Positions 1-11,657 of a DNA stretch of 64,000 nt are shown piece by piece. Under the pieces are notes generated by a model, which saw only the letters and a list, made by a program, of their open reading frames with translations, did no database searches and had not been told where the DNA came from. The number at the start of each line of letters is the position of its first letter. Position 1 is the first letter of the stretch. A program made the translations under genes and the position numbers. The DNA is from Hsuehochloa calcarea (lineage: Eukaryota; Streptophyta; Magnoliopsida; Poales; Poaceae): positions 6,393,383-6,457,382 of the forward strand of contig CM070601.1 in assembly GCA_036346395.1 (NCBI GenBank), written 5' to 3'.

Positions 1-1232
1 TGTCTTTTGATTTTTTACCTGTCAACACAATAAGAACGCAAAAACAAAAGGCAACAATATATATATAGAGTAGCAAATCTCAAACTCTAATATGTGGTGC
101 AATAATTGTAGCTTCAGTAGTCTATTGGAAATTTAAACCGCACGATCGGTCTTTTTCAATTAGATAATGTGGTAATGTATAATGTATTATTTCTGCAGTG
201 CGGTACTGTAGCAGATTAAAGAAAAACCAGGTATTTTACTTTCGGCTTCTCTCTCACATGCAAAAAACAGAATGCATGTATTAATCACTCAGAGTCTTGA
301 ATTAATCACATGCAGTGGCACTAGACCTTGGATGACGCAAAGCACAAGGACTCAAAAGTGCAAGGAAAAAGTAACGTATGAAGCTATGTATTTCACCAAG
401 CAGAGTACTTTTCAATCAATGCTCACAGCCAAATATCTAGTCAATTCTCTCTCATAAGCAGAGGCAAAAACAGCTGCTACACATCAATAATCAAAACCAA
501 CAAGTAACATCCATCACATCGATACTTCCCAGCAAGATTTTGATGCACCGGCTTGCATGCCCACCGATCGAGATAGGCTAGTGGCCTCAGCCTCTTCTCG
601 CGTGAACAAACGCCTCTGGCTTCGGCCGCCTCTTCTCGAGCTGTCAAAAAACAGCCGCAAGTCCCAGCCGCCTCTAGCGCCTTCTCTTAGTTCTCTAGCC
701 TGCTCGGCCGCCCCCCTTCAAAAACGACTGCCCCCTGTCTTTCGGCCGCCCCACGGCTGCTAGTCCTACTCCGTAAACAACAAAGAGACCCTGTCCTTTA
801 TGTCACCACCAGCAAAGAACCAGCTGCACTTCTTTCCCAATCCGACCGCACGTCTCTCCTTGGTCAAACAAAACCGGTACAACCCTTTTTATCTCCTTGC
901 CAAAGAACTTCCTATACATATACAGCCCGTCTCAACTATATATATCTCCGTCCAACAAAACAAATCATGCACGCCTCCTTTATCTCCATACGCTCCAACT
1001 CGAGCTCGACCGCCTCCTCCAGCATCCTCGACTCTCTGGATCATGACTTCGCATCAAGTCATCTTCTGGTCACCGCCGTAGACCACGATCGCCTCCGAGT
1101 TACCAACGTAAAATAAGCAATCGAACACACGTACACACAAAGATCACGCACAATTACCAGATCCACCACTTTGAACACCACCTTCTCGTACCGCGCCTTC
1201 GCCTCCTCCGCTATTGCCTGCGGCAATCAAAT
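1..1232. other. No gene recognised at window start
   Basis: AT-rich sequence to about 540, then pyrimidine-rich sequence to about 1230. The open frames are short and show no family motif. It could be upstream or UTR sequence of a neighbouring gene or decayed repeat. I see no terminal repeats, splice-flanked exon or RNA gene. Confidence 0.5.
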
Positions 1233-1322
1233 CCTAGCTGAACTGAAGCAGGAAAAAGGCACTCCCACTTAAAAAGCACGCAAACTTTCGAATCGGATCG
1301 GACAGCGACCTTGGCGAAGCCC

Positions 1323-1553
1323 TCAGCGGTGCCAGTCTATGTGCCGAAGAAGACGCTTGCGGCCGTCGTCGACGTCGGCGTCGACCTTGACCGGCGGCGG
1401 GCGGAGCGGTGCGGCGACCGGCTTGGATGGCGAGCTCCCGCCGGATCGGAACCATACTGCGAGAATGAGCAGGCCGGCGATCGTCGTCGGCCGCGGCGGA
1501 AGCACCCCAACAACAAACAAAAGCAAGAGGAAGAGACGCATAGGTACAGCCAT
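1323..1553 (-). CDS. Short hypothetical ORF with hydrophobic N-terminus
   Basis: A 76-residue open frame beginning MAVPMRLFLLLLFVVG. Residues 5-19 form a hydrophobic stretch that could be a signal peptide or anchor, followed by a Pro/Ala/Arg-rich part ending in DWHR. I recognise no family. The sequence just upstream and the first 15 or so codons are repeated in diverged form at 5099-5225, where the protein starts MAVLVRLFLLLSFAVGVL and then departs. The shared piece therefore looks like a mobilised or duplicated gene start. No convincing splice donor is visible before the stop, so this may be a truncated first exon or a chance frame. Start chosen as the first Met before the hydrophobic run. 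Confidence 0.25.
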   Translation of the reverse strand: MAVPMRLFLLLLFVVGVLPPRPTTIAGLLILAVWFRSGGSSPSKPVAAPLRPPPVKVDADVDDGRKRLLRHIDWHR

Positions 1554-1810
1554 CGGCAGGAAAACAAGTAAATGCCAAAAATAACCACGGATTTTAGATC
1601 TAGATGTAGGAAAAAAGACCTCCCCGGCACACGACAAAGAGGAAGCGGGAACCGAGAAGCAAGAAGAGCGCAAGCAATCGATTCTGCAAGGCAAGCGCAT
1701 AAACATGTAAGAAAAGGAGCGGAAGAGAGCATCGCAAGCACGCACACCAACCAAACAGAAGAAACAGTGTCGTAGCAAGAAATACTGGGCAGTACAAATA
1801 GTGGGCCTTA

Positions 1811-2375
1811 GGGTGCGTTTGATTGTTGGGATAGAGTTGGATGGTATAGAATGATATAGGTAGAATGTGATCGTTCTGAATAAGATGATACAAGTATAGT
1901 GTTGGGTTGGTGGGATATAATGATACATGATTTTATTTGGTTGGTGGGATATGATGATACATAATTTTATTTGGTTGGTGGAATAGGATGGTACTGGATG
2001 GTTTAAGATGGTGGTGCTTGGTTGATGGGATAGCATGGTCTGTATGATATTTTTTGCATTAAAATATGCCAAGAGCGGTTTTGTTTTATTGATTAAATGA
2101 CAAAGAACACAACGGTTCAATCGGATCGCAAATCGGATACTCAATTTAGGAAATATGATCATTTGAAGCTCATAAACCAAGCCACCACGTCACTAAGCGC
2201 CTTGGAATTCGAGTGAACGGTGTGGTTCGGGATTTTTCCCGAACGGGATGATACAACATAAACATGGAATATTCCTTTTTCTTGAACCATCTCGTCCCGA
2301 AACCAAACACCTGAACGAGCTCATTTCCGTACTAGATGGTTTATGATCACTCCATTCAACGAACCAAACACACCC
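1811..2375. mobile_element. Tourist-like MITE (PIF/Harbinger type)
   Basis: The left end reads GGGTGCGTTTGATTGTTGGG and the reverse complement of the right end reads GGGTGTGTTTGGTTCGTTGA, giving imperfect terminal inverted repeats. Both ends are flanked by TTA (1808-1810 and 2376-2378), the 3-bp target duplication of PIF/Harbinger elements. At 565 bp with no transposase it is non-autonomous. Internal GGTTGGTGGGATA-like direct repeats are visible. Confidence 0.7.
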
Positions 2376-2611
2376 TTAATGTCCACACGGATGAGCTATG
2401 TATTATCTTTCTACCACGTATACAGGATTACATATCTACCTTTTACATGGCCCTATACTAGTAGGGGTTGCAAGAAGTTCTCCTACTCCTATGTGTATCA
2501 TTCGGCTCATAGTGGACCCTCCTGGTATCCTCCATCTGACTAGTGTGCCCGGTCCAGCGGTACAATGGTTCTTCGAAGGGTGCGGGGTACCCTCGGCCCG
2601 GAGGGCTTCGG

Positions 2612-4905
2612 TAGGGATGAAAACGGATCGGATATTTTTTCGTCCGATCCGGACGAAAACAGATTCGGATAGTTTCGGATCGGATTTTTGTCGGATAATT
2701 TTCGGATCGGAAACGGATTCGGATTTTTTTTTGTCGGAAACGGAAACGAATATGGTAATGGTAGTAACCGACGGATACGGATACGAATACGGATAATCCG
2801 GATAATACCACATCCGGATATCTGGAATTTTGGCCCAGCCCGGTAGCCCCCACAGCCCCACTAGCCACTAGGCCCACCAAGCCGGCGGCCTAGCCCACCC
2901 AGCCTTTGCCTATTAGTCCCTTAGGGCTTAGGTCCCCTTCCCCGTTCGCTCGTTCCCTTTCTCCACTTCTTCTCCAGCCGCACAGCCGGCGACGCCGCCA
3001 CTCTCCACCTCCAATCTCCACCCGCGCCGTCCTCGCCCCACCCCCTGCCGGCTCCCCTCCCCTGTCGGCTCCCCCTCCCCAGCTGGGCCTGTCCCCTCTG
3101 GCCTCTGCCTCTTCTCCCCCCGCACCCTCCTTTTCTCCCCCTCTTCTCTGCTGCTCTGCGCCGGCCGAAGGTCCCTGTGCCGCCGCCGCCGTCTTCTCCC
3201 CCTCCAGCTGGTTCTTCGCTGCCAGAGCACCACCCCGCCGCCCTCAACCTCCTCCGCCCGTCGGCCGAGCCCCGCCCCGCCGGCTCCCTCCCTGTCGGCC
3301 CCCTCCCTAGTGGGCTCGCCTCCGCCTCTTCCTCCCCGCACCTCCTTTTCTCCCCTCTTCTGCTGCTCAGGCCGGCCGAAGGTCCTGTGCCGCCGCTGCG
3401 TCTTCTCTCCTCCGGCTGGTTCTTCACGCGAGCACCACCCCGCCACCCTCAACCTCCTCCGCCCGTCGGCCGAGCCCCCCCGCTGGCTCCCTCCCCAACT
3501 GGCCTGTCCCCTCCGCCTCTTCCCCGCCTCACCCTCCTTTTTTCCCCTCTTCTCCATTGCTCTGCTTACGTAGAAGGTCCATGTGCCGCCGCCGCCGTCT
3601 TCTCCCCCTCCGGCTGGTTCTTCGCTGCCAGTGTCTATTGACACGCCTTGCCGGTTTCATCTCAGTGGTTTTGAGTACCACTGTTTCAGTGAGTTTTGTC
3701 CCTCTGTGTTACTTCAGTTTATTCTTGCATTCGAAGTTGCAGTGCTAGTTGGTTCTTTGATCTGTATTAGTTCTGATTTCATAATCTAGTACTTGAGATA
3801 TTGCAAAAGAATCAGTGGGATCTTTTAATGCTCTATGATGAAGCTAGTCATATACTGAAATTGATTATGACAATTAGTTCTATCTTGAGTTCTAGTGAAT
3901 TTCTTGCTTCTGTCTCTTAGACCTACTGTTATTAGGCTTGAACCCCAGAGGTATATTGCAGTTTTAAATATGATGAGTTGATTGTTCTCTTGCTTAATGC
4001 TTACAGTCTGATTACTCTGTTAGCCTTTTTGGGTATATTTCTGATCCTGTGTATTTTGATCATTTGTATTAGAGAGTGATCTTTTACTGTTAGTCATCTA
4101 GAGATCTTTCTGTTATCCTTTGGTATACTGTTTTAGTATGAGAGTCTCTTATGTGGTCTTTAACAAATAGATTATATTGGCGGTTATGTAAAGTTTGGTT
4201 AAAGATCAAGATTAGAAAATTTTGTCATGATCATTTAATGAAGAGTATAGACAATAGGATTGAGATGGCAAAGGCTTGTTCCTTTGCAACTCTCCTTCTG
4301 AGAGCACACACAATCATCAATCTTCTGTGCTTTATGCTGTTTATTGATGTGTTCCTGATATTAATGTTGAGCATAATATTGTCTTATGTGTATTATGCTT
4401 TATTGCTGATATTGAATGCTGGGTTTAATTATGATTATTTGCTAAAACTGCAAATTCTACAACAATCCAGCATTCTTGCTCCTGCTGTGAAGAGAGCAAA
4501 GAAGTGCAGCTCTAATGTATGTTGACTTGTGAGTTATGAGTCTAGTGACTTATGAACTAAATGTGGTACATTAAGTGTTATGTTTGTGATGAATTAATTA
4601 ATGCACCTTGTTACTTTGATAGTGCCAAACTGCCAATGTTATGTGTGACTGCTGAAAATATGAACAATTCATGAATGTTCGTATCAAACAAAATAGTTAT
4701 ATGTTTTTGTTAATTCATTCCATGCAATTTAAGGGGTTTTCATATTCCGAAAAAATATCCGTGATCGTATTCGTTTCGATTCGTATTCGATAGTATTCGT
4801 ATCTGTATTCGTATCCGAGGTATCCGTATTCGTATCCGCATCCGGGAAAAAAAACAAATATAGCAGAGCAATTATCCGTCCGTATTCGATCCGTTTTCAC
4901 CTCTA
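2612..4905. mobile_element. hAT-family non-autonomous transposon, 2.3 kb
   Basis: The left terminus TAGGGATGAAAACGGATCGG matches the reverse complement of the right terminus, TAGAGGTGAAAACGGATCGA. Both sides carry the identical 8-bp sequence GGCTTCGG (2604-2611 and 4906-4913), the target duplication length of hAT elements. Subterminal regions are dense in CGGAT/ATCCG motifs. The interior has a GC-rich, CT-rich part (2900-3640) with a minisatellite, then AT-rich sequence. No hAT transposase or dimerisation domain is visible, so it would need a transposase in trans. Confidence 0.85.
3167..3640. repeat. GC-rich minisatellite inside the hAT element
   Basis: A block starting GAAGGTCC(C/A)TGTGCCGCC recurs at about 3167, 3378 and 3573, with spacings of roughly 211 and 195 bp. 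Each copy continues through CTGGTTCTTC and into CACCACCCCGCC-type sequence. Long Pro/Ala/Ser-rich frames here exist because the repeat is GC-rich, not because they encode a recognisable protein. Confidence 0.7.
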
Positions 4906-5098
4906 GGCTTCGGCCAACCCAGGGGTTGTAGCGCTTTGGACCCCTTTGAACCCTCGTTGGACCCCTCAGCCATCTCTGGCGACCTTTGGCCCTCTGGGTC
5001 CCTTTGGCGATACTCGGAGGAGTGGGGGCGCTTGCGGTGTTCGCCTGGTTGTGGGGGCCGGTGGGCCGCACCAATGACAAACGAAAAGAAACGCGAGA

Positions 5099-5225
5099 AA
5101 AGCACCCCAACAGCAAACGAAAGCAAGAGGAAGAGACGTACAAGCACAGCCATCGGTAGGAAAACACGCAAACGAAGCAAAAAAAAAATCACAGATTTAG
5201 ATACAGGCAAACAGACCTCCACAAC
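5099..5225. repeat. Diverged copy of the 1500-1640 segment
   Basis: Starting at AGCACCCCAACA, this stretch parallels 1500-1640, including GCAAGAGGAAGAGACG and ACAGCCATCGG. On the - strand both encode a similar hydrophobic peptide start. The similarity fades after about 5225. It is either a dispersed repeat or a captured gene start. Confidence 0.6.
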
Positions 5226-5557
5226 CGATTAAAAAGAGCAAGCGGACGAAGGAAGAGGGGACGCGGCCAGCACCGAGAGGACGGACCGTAGGCAGGGGAC
5301 GAACGAAGAAGAAACCGAGGGCGAAGCGCACGAGCTAGTCCCACTAATTATACGTTATAAGTGTTTATTATGATAACTAATCGCACCCCTTGAAAATTTT
5401 GTATTTACTTATTTCAACCACTGGAATGAAAAATAATACTTGGGATCGATTGAAGTGCATGATTAGTACGCATTGATAATTTTTCTAGAGATGCGTATCT
5501 GAATATTATACGTGGCAAGCTAACGATTCTTTTATTAATGAACCCTTTTCTAGTATT

Positions 5558-5886
5558 ATTTTAAAGTTAACCTCCGCGAACTTTATTTTTAATTCTAACT
5601 CCTTTGGTCACGCCATCAACCGTAGTGTGACAAATAAAACAACACTGTCACGTCAGCCTGTATCTGAGCAAACTATCGTTACGCCGCCACCCGTGGCGTG
5701 ACAGTGTTGCGTAACAAAAAGCACTATTTTAGCGGACTTATCCTATAACATGGTAGTGTTGTTTTGTCACGCCACGGATGGTAACATAACCAAATGGGTC
5801 AGAATTGGAAGTAAAGTTCGCGGAGTGGCGTGACCCAAAAAGATTAGAATTGAAAATAAAGTTCGTGTGTGTTAACTTTAAAATAA
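5558..5886. mobile_element. MITE with long terminal inverted repeats
   Basis: The left arm contains TTTTAAAGTTAAC, then GAACTTTATTTTTAATTCTA and GGTCACGCCA. The reverse complement of the right arm contains the same landmarks in the same order, with a few mismatches, over about 60 bp. The middle holds further GTGGCGTGAC inverted motifs. No coding capacity. Superfamily not assigned; no clean target duplication was found. Confidence 0.6.
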
Positions 5887-6009
5887 AAATTAAAAAATAG
5901 TTAATTAATAAATTAAAAAAACTCCAAGCTAACGTAAAAAAATGTGTGTGGTAAATGGAGACGGCTTAGAGATGGACACATAGTCCCAGATCCCCAATGT
6001 TTGTATGAT

Positions 6010-6910
6010 TTTTAAAAATATATATATATAATTTTAAAAGATAATTATAAAAAACAAATAGTCGTTTAAAAAAATGGCAAAACTAGGTTGTCTTGTCGCT
6101 AGTTGAGCTGGCGACAGAAACACTGTTTATCCCCTCATAATACAGTACTATTTTTAGGAAGTTTTAAATATATCAAATAAGCTCAACAAATTTTTTTTAA
6201 AAAAAATTGTGGAGCCTCCCGACACAACGTTCTTACTTGTGTAATTTTTAATAATTTTATCCATTCTTCATTTTTCTCCTAAAATCATTTAATGATACTG
6301 TTGGTAAGAATTTCTAACGGTATAAAATGAGCTCCCAAAATTATGAATTTTTTATGAAGGCTTCTTACATAGTGGAATTAATTGTGTAATTTTTTCTTGA
6401 TTTTATATATTCTGAAATTATCTCGAACAAATACTATGACATACTCTAGGTAAGAAGCACTCATTTATAATCTAAGTGTTTGTTCAAGATAATTTCAGAA
6501 CATATAAAATCCTAAAAAAATTACACAATCAATTTCACTATGTAAAGAACCTTCACACAAAGAATTCATAATTTTTTGAACTCATTTTGTATGGTTAGAA
6601 ATTCCTACAAACAATATCATTAAATGAATTTTGGAGAAAAATGAAGAATGGATAAAATTTTAAAAAATTACACGAGCAATAACTGTGTGAGGAGGCTACA
6701 CAACAAATTTTGCAATTCTTCAAGCACAACAAATTTTGCAATTCTTCAAGCTCATTTGATATATTTAAAAAAAAATGGAAACAGTATTGTATTCTGAGGG
6801 GATGAACAACATCTCTGTCGCCAGTTCGGCAGGAACTGGTTTTGTAATTGTTTCATGCGACGAACTAGTTTTGTAATTTTTTTAAAAAATAATATTATTT
6901 TTTAAAAATC
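6010..6910. mobile_element. AT-rich foldback element, ~0.9 kb
   Basis: Two arms of roughly 430 bp face each other around a centre near 6455. Landmarks shared in inverted order include CTGGCGACAGA, ATCCCCTCA(T/G)AATACA, TATCCATTCTTCATTTTTCTC, CATTTAATGATA and TAATTTTTT. The arms are diverged but clearly complementary. A 21-bp direct repeat (ACAACAAATTTTGCAATTCT) lies at about 6701 and 6722. No ORF. It would transcribe as a long imperfect hairpin. Confidence 0.65.
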
Positions 6911-7402
6911 GTTCCTATGATCTTTTATCTAAAACTTCGGCACACACCATTTGAGAAGGTGAAGATGAGCCTACCTTATGGCCTGCTCGGAATGTAGGAT
7001 TGAAAAATACGAAAAATGAGAAAGGAAGTGTGGTGCAAAACAAAGAAAAATACATAAATTTTATGGAAATTGATGTTTGGAACACATAAATACAAGACAC
7101 ACAGGAATTAATTTGAATGAATTTCTCTAAAAATTCGTAAAAAATAGTTCGATTTCCATGTTCCAAACACGGGCTTTTTTTTTTGCTTTCCTCTTGAATC
7201 TTAGAGGCGACTCCTCCATTCCAAATGCCCCGAGGACCAGCAAAGCGCACGAGCGTGAAAATCCCTTCAATCCAAAGGGCCCTTACCAGTGGCCCACTGC
7301 CAGTGACTTCTCGTACAAAACTCGCCTGACAAAGTTTCGTCCGCACGTGCGAGCGAGAGCGACTCACACCTGCCCTCTCCCCCTCGACGGTGGCCACCGG
7401 AG
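6911..7402. other. Upstream region of the thioredoxin-like gene
   Basis: AT-rich to about 7180, then increasingly GC-rich up to the start codon, as expected for a grass 5' flank and UTR. No strong TATA box, defined promoter element or transposon end was identified. Confidence 0.4.
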
Positions 7403-10396
7403 ATGGGCACCGCCGTAAAGCCCCCTCCCTTCGTTTGCTTCAAGTGGCCGTGGAACCCTAACACTGAGACGAACCCTAGCCCCAGCCCCTGCGGCGACCT
7501 CGAGCTCCCCTGGCTCTTCAAGTCCATCCGCACCGTCGCGCAGGGCCTCCTCATCGCCGGCGACCTCCCCTCCCCCGCCTCCGCTGAAGGCGGCGGGGCG
7601 GGGCGGAGGCGGCAGCGGTACTCCGGAGCCGTGGCGGTGGAGGCGGACCGCGGGAATGCGGAGCAGCGGGCGCTGGCGGCAGCGCTGTCGAACAGGAGTG
7701 CGGCGACGGTGCTGGAATTCTACTCGCCGCGGTGCGGCCTCTGCTCGTCGCTGCATGGAATCGTGCGCGGGATCGAGGACGGCGCCGACGGATGGGCCAG
7801 CTTCGTGCTCACCGACGCCGAGGACGACCGGTGGCTCCCCGAGGTGAGGCGTGCTTCGTGTCAATTGCTTTAATTTGTCTGCCTATTATACAGATTTGTA
7901 GTGTAGATTTGGGTGTTACGTTCTAAGTAAAGGAATATCATTGCAATGGTAGACTAGGTTGGTTGTTCCAATTTTGGGCCAGTTGATGTAATGTGTAGTG
8001 ATTTGTAGAAAATTAGTAGGTTCTATGGTAAAAGACTTATCTTTGAAGGCAGGAATGGATGCCATGTTTGGCTATAGCATATGTTGTGATGGTTTTGAAG
8101 AACTAATTACGTTGTTGCCATTTGGGCTAAACCCTACGATGTGGTTGCATTCATGTTACGTGAACCGGACGCTGAAATTTGCTGCTTTAGGTGCCATCAC
8201 TGCCATGCATATAGTAATCTTTATGTCCTTAGTGATTTATTCGGTTCTTGGGCACAAGCATGTGAGGATTCATGTGTTCATACTTTGTAAAATAAGGAGA
8301 GGGATAAGGAGCTTATTGCTGCAGATATGGCTATGTCACCCCTGTTCCACTATCGCGGTTAGCTAGCTTGAGATCAAGGAAATCTGGTGTTTACACTGAT
8401 TTATGGATTACAATGGTAACATCCAGTGGACATTGTTTCGAATCATTAGCGTGTCTTGATGAAGATTTTTATGATGGTTAAAATGGAGCCTTGGTTGAAG
8501 CAATGATTTGTCCAACTTGAACATGCCTCTAGAGTCTAGAGTGTCAGGTTACAGCCAATAATCCTATTGTAATACCCACTCTCTGCTCAAACATGCCAGT
8601 TCTTCATCAACTTAGCATTAATCAAGCAGCGTGATGTATATAGTATGAATTACTCTAAGTAACTCTGATACGGTCATACAGTGTCCAAACAAGTGTTCAA
8701 AGAGACTAAGATATGCATTTGGAATGTGCTTGTTCGGTCCACATTAGTTTCAAACACATGACAACACCAGAGAAACAAGTTTCTAGTGTTTGTAAGAAAG
8801 CACTTGGGCAATGAAGATGTGGGTTTAGGTTGAATAAGATCAAGCGGATGAGAACTCAGGGTAAGTTTACTTGAGGGTTGAAGGAAAAAAAACTGTTCAG
8901 TGAGTTGTTTTCTGTGTGTAGAGTCGTGTGATAATTCTGGTTAGCCTTCTGGTCACTCGAAACATGGACTAGTGTCAACTTTGGGTTGTAATTGTAACAA
9001 TAAGTTATACTCTGCTGTTGGTTTCTTTTTGAATCATTGGCAAGAATGTCATTCTCGGTTTTCCCATGCGGAGAAAATAGTGAAAGAGTTGCTAGACAGT
9101 AGACAGCCTGTCATGTCAGGTTTCTGTATTTTTTTAATTCCTTGATTGAGAAGATTCCATAGTAAATAATAATTAATATAAACCAACAGTGAATTGGACT
9201 TTATTCTTCTGCTGCTATGAAATATCGGTCCTTAACTCCTTATTTACCGAACAAGTTCTAGTGTATGACCTTACTCTTCTCTTTTGTGTGTGGTGTACAT
9301 AGAGGATCATGCTGCTCCAAACTTCTCTGTGAAAGTTGTTCTTTCCCATGTAAACTAGGAGTCTTGGAGACACATTTTAAGTTCTTATGAAAGTGACGTA
9401 GGGATTCTTCATTTACTGCTTTATTTGGTCAAATCTGACTTGGATATTGAAGTGTAATCTTCCCAACAAATGATACAAACAATTTCTTGGACTTGGATAA
9501 TATCATTCTTTTGCCCTAAAATTTACATAATCATCGAAAGTACTGTAGGCTATCCTGTGGACAACTGAAAGTTGTGAAAATTGCAAAAATGCTCAGTTAC
9601 TTTACAATTTAAGGTGTGGTGTCTCCCTGCTACCACTTGCCGTTTCATATTAATCCAGTATGATGATTGATAGCACATGATGGGCTACTAAACCATAGAT
9701 TTTGTTTGTTGCTACTCAACAATTGAAGTTGCCTCTTCTCTGTAGTGGAGAAACCCTACTCATTATTTTGTCATTTTCGTTTGGGATCTTTTGCATTTCT
9801 TGGTCACATATTGAACCATGCTTGCACAATGTGGTAAATATTTATTACTGTTATGATTTTATGCTGTACTTGGCCCTGTTTGACTAAACTATTGTAGGTA
9901 CTAGCTATTAGTGAGTTACATTACCCATCTTTAGTTGTTTGACAAACCTTTTGTCCAAGACACCCTAAACCCTCTGCCCACCTGCTCATGCATGTTAGTG
10001 ACCTGGTAAGAATTCCAATATATGAAAGAAAAACTAGCAGAGTTTCCTCTCCTCTATTCCCTTAACTGACCAAGCATACGGAAGACGCTAACAGTACCGG
10101 AAGTCCATATTTGCATTGTAGTATTGCACTACGTTCAACATATACACATGCTGTTTCCACTGAAAAAAAAGGTGTTTCCAGCTTCTAACAGGCAACAGTA
10201 ACTTGTTTTTGTATATTTGCAGCTTCTGCATTATGATATTAGATATGTTCCTTGCTTCGTACTTCTGGACAAGCACGGCAGAGCTTTAGCAAAGACTGGA
10301 GCTCCAACAAGCAGGCAGCACGTTATCTCTGGCCTTCATCACCTTCTCAACATGAACCAGCCATCTGGGCAAGACGGAAAGAAGGGTACATCATGA
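7403..10396 (+). CDS. Thioredoxin-fold protein, two exons, CGLC active site
   Basis: Join 7403..7843 and 10223..10396, giving 204 residues. Exon 1 ends GAG|GTGAGG and exon 2 follows TTTGCAG; both boundaries are phase 0. Residues 80-147 carry a predicted beta-alpha start, then VLEFYSPRCGLC with the redox pair Cys111/Cys114. Exon 2 continues directly with the YVPCFVLLDKHG strand, where Pro157 is the expected cis-proline beside the active site. The join is continuous with the thioredoxin fold, so no middle exon seems missing. Inferred role: a thiol-disulfide or thioredoxin-like protein; CGLC differs from the classical CGPC, so activity may differ. The first 75 residues are Pro/Arg/Gly-rich and may be a targeting region, but localisation is unclear. 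The 2.4 kb intron shows no other exon. The gene appears intact. Confidence 0.82.
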
Positions 10397-10543
10397 TGGC
10401 AATTCCTTGAGCAAGATCTGTATTCATAAACACTGTCAGGTAGCGCATTTTGTTTACCAAGCATGTGGACGGACAATGTCGAAAATTATATTTTTTAGCG
10501 AATTAATCGTATATATTCAGTTTTGTAGCTATATCTGTAGAAG

Positions 10544-10544
<1 letters not shown>

Positions 10545-10616
<72 letters not shown>
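10545..10616. repeat. (TA)n microsatellite
   Basis: About 36 uninterrupted TA units, 150 bp downstream of the thioredoxin-like stop codon and probably within or just past its 3' UTR. Length is likely polymorphic. Confidence 0.95.
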
Positions 10617-10620
<4 letters not shown>

Positions 10621-11657
10621 ATGATGTGTGAAAAAAATCAGAATGTGAGGACTCGTGGTCTAGCTGTTCGAGAGTGCTTACTGCTTGTGAAATTAGTGCG
10701 TTCTGGTTAATGTTTTGTTTTATTGTAGAATCGAACAGGAAAAATAGCTTACCAATTGTTCTTTTTTTGTTCTTGGAAAAAATCAGTTAGGTAATAAATC
10801 AACTCGAAATTTTATCAAAAGTACGGAAGTCAGGCGAACATGCTAACCCTTATCTTTACAAAAAAATTTAGAATTTTTGAAGTCAATTTAATGACTAAAC
10901 TAAAAGGATTAGAGATTAGCACACGACACATCAGCTCAAGAAATCTTAAGTTCATAACAATAACGATTCCGTAGGAAAAATAGAAAATGGTAAATTTTAT
11001 TCTTATCGGATATTTGTAACGGAGGTTTATCATCGAGTGTCCAAAAAAAATTCCCTTTGTCTCCACTCCACTACCGAAATAGGTTATTCTTGTTGCATTA
11101 GGAAAGCGTTTAATGTTCTACGAAAAGTGGAAAACACGATTTTCTAAAGCAAATTGAGGGCTTGATCTGCAGCTATCTGCGGACCTTTTTACCACAAGTA
11201 ACAAGGGACACCAACCATGATGATGACATCCATTGTACACCAATCAGGGACAAGCACACAACACAATTCTTGAAACTCAACTGAAGTGCAGTGAGCATAA
11301 ATAGTTCCATGTCATCAGCACCACCAACAAACCCTCTGTTTGCATGTGTGTATAACTTACATCAAGAAACACCACATCCCATAAATTAAGAAACAAACAG
11401 CCTTGTACAGGGACAGAGCACAGGCCATTCTCACAGCTCAAAATAAACAGAGTGAAATTTAGCATAAATAACAACACTTGTGACTGACTGACTGACTTCA
11501 TCATCATCATAACTTATTATCTACACCAAAACCACAAGCAGTGAAGCAGAAGTCACTCATAACTTTAAAAAGACACCTTTGTTTTTCTGATGCCAATGCC
11601 ATCATCCATCATCTTGCAGCCAAAAGAAACAAGCAAGCATTGTAGAAGCAGAAGCAG
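10617..11657. other. Region between convergent genes
   Basis: AT-rich sequence between the + strand thioredoxin-like gene and the - strand TPX2-type gene. The last few hundred bases (about 11270-11657) are probably the 3' UTR of the TPX2-type gene. No ORF, repeat terminus or RNA gene was recognised. Confidence 0.45.

Noticed and set aside
2906..3644. Long Pro/Ala/Ser-rich ORFs on both strands
   Set aside because: They are by-products of a GC-rich minisatellite inside a hAT element, with no domain or splice context.
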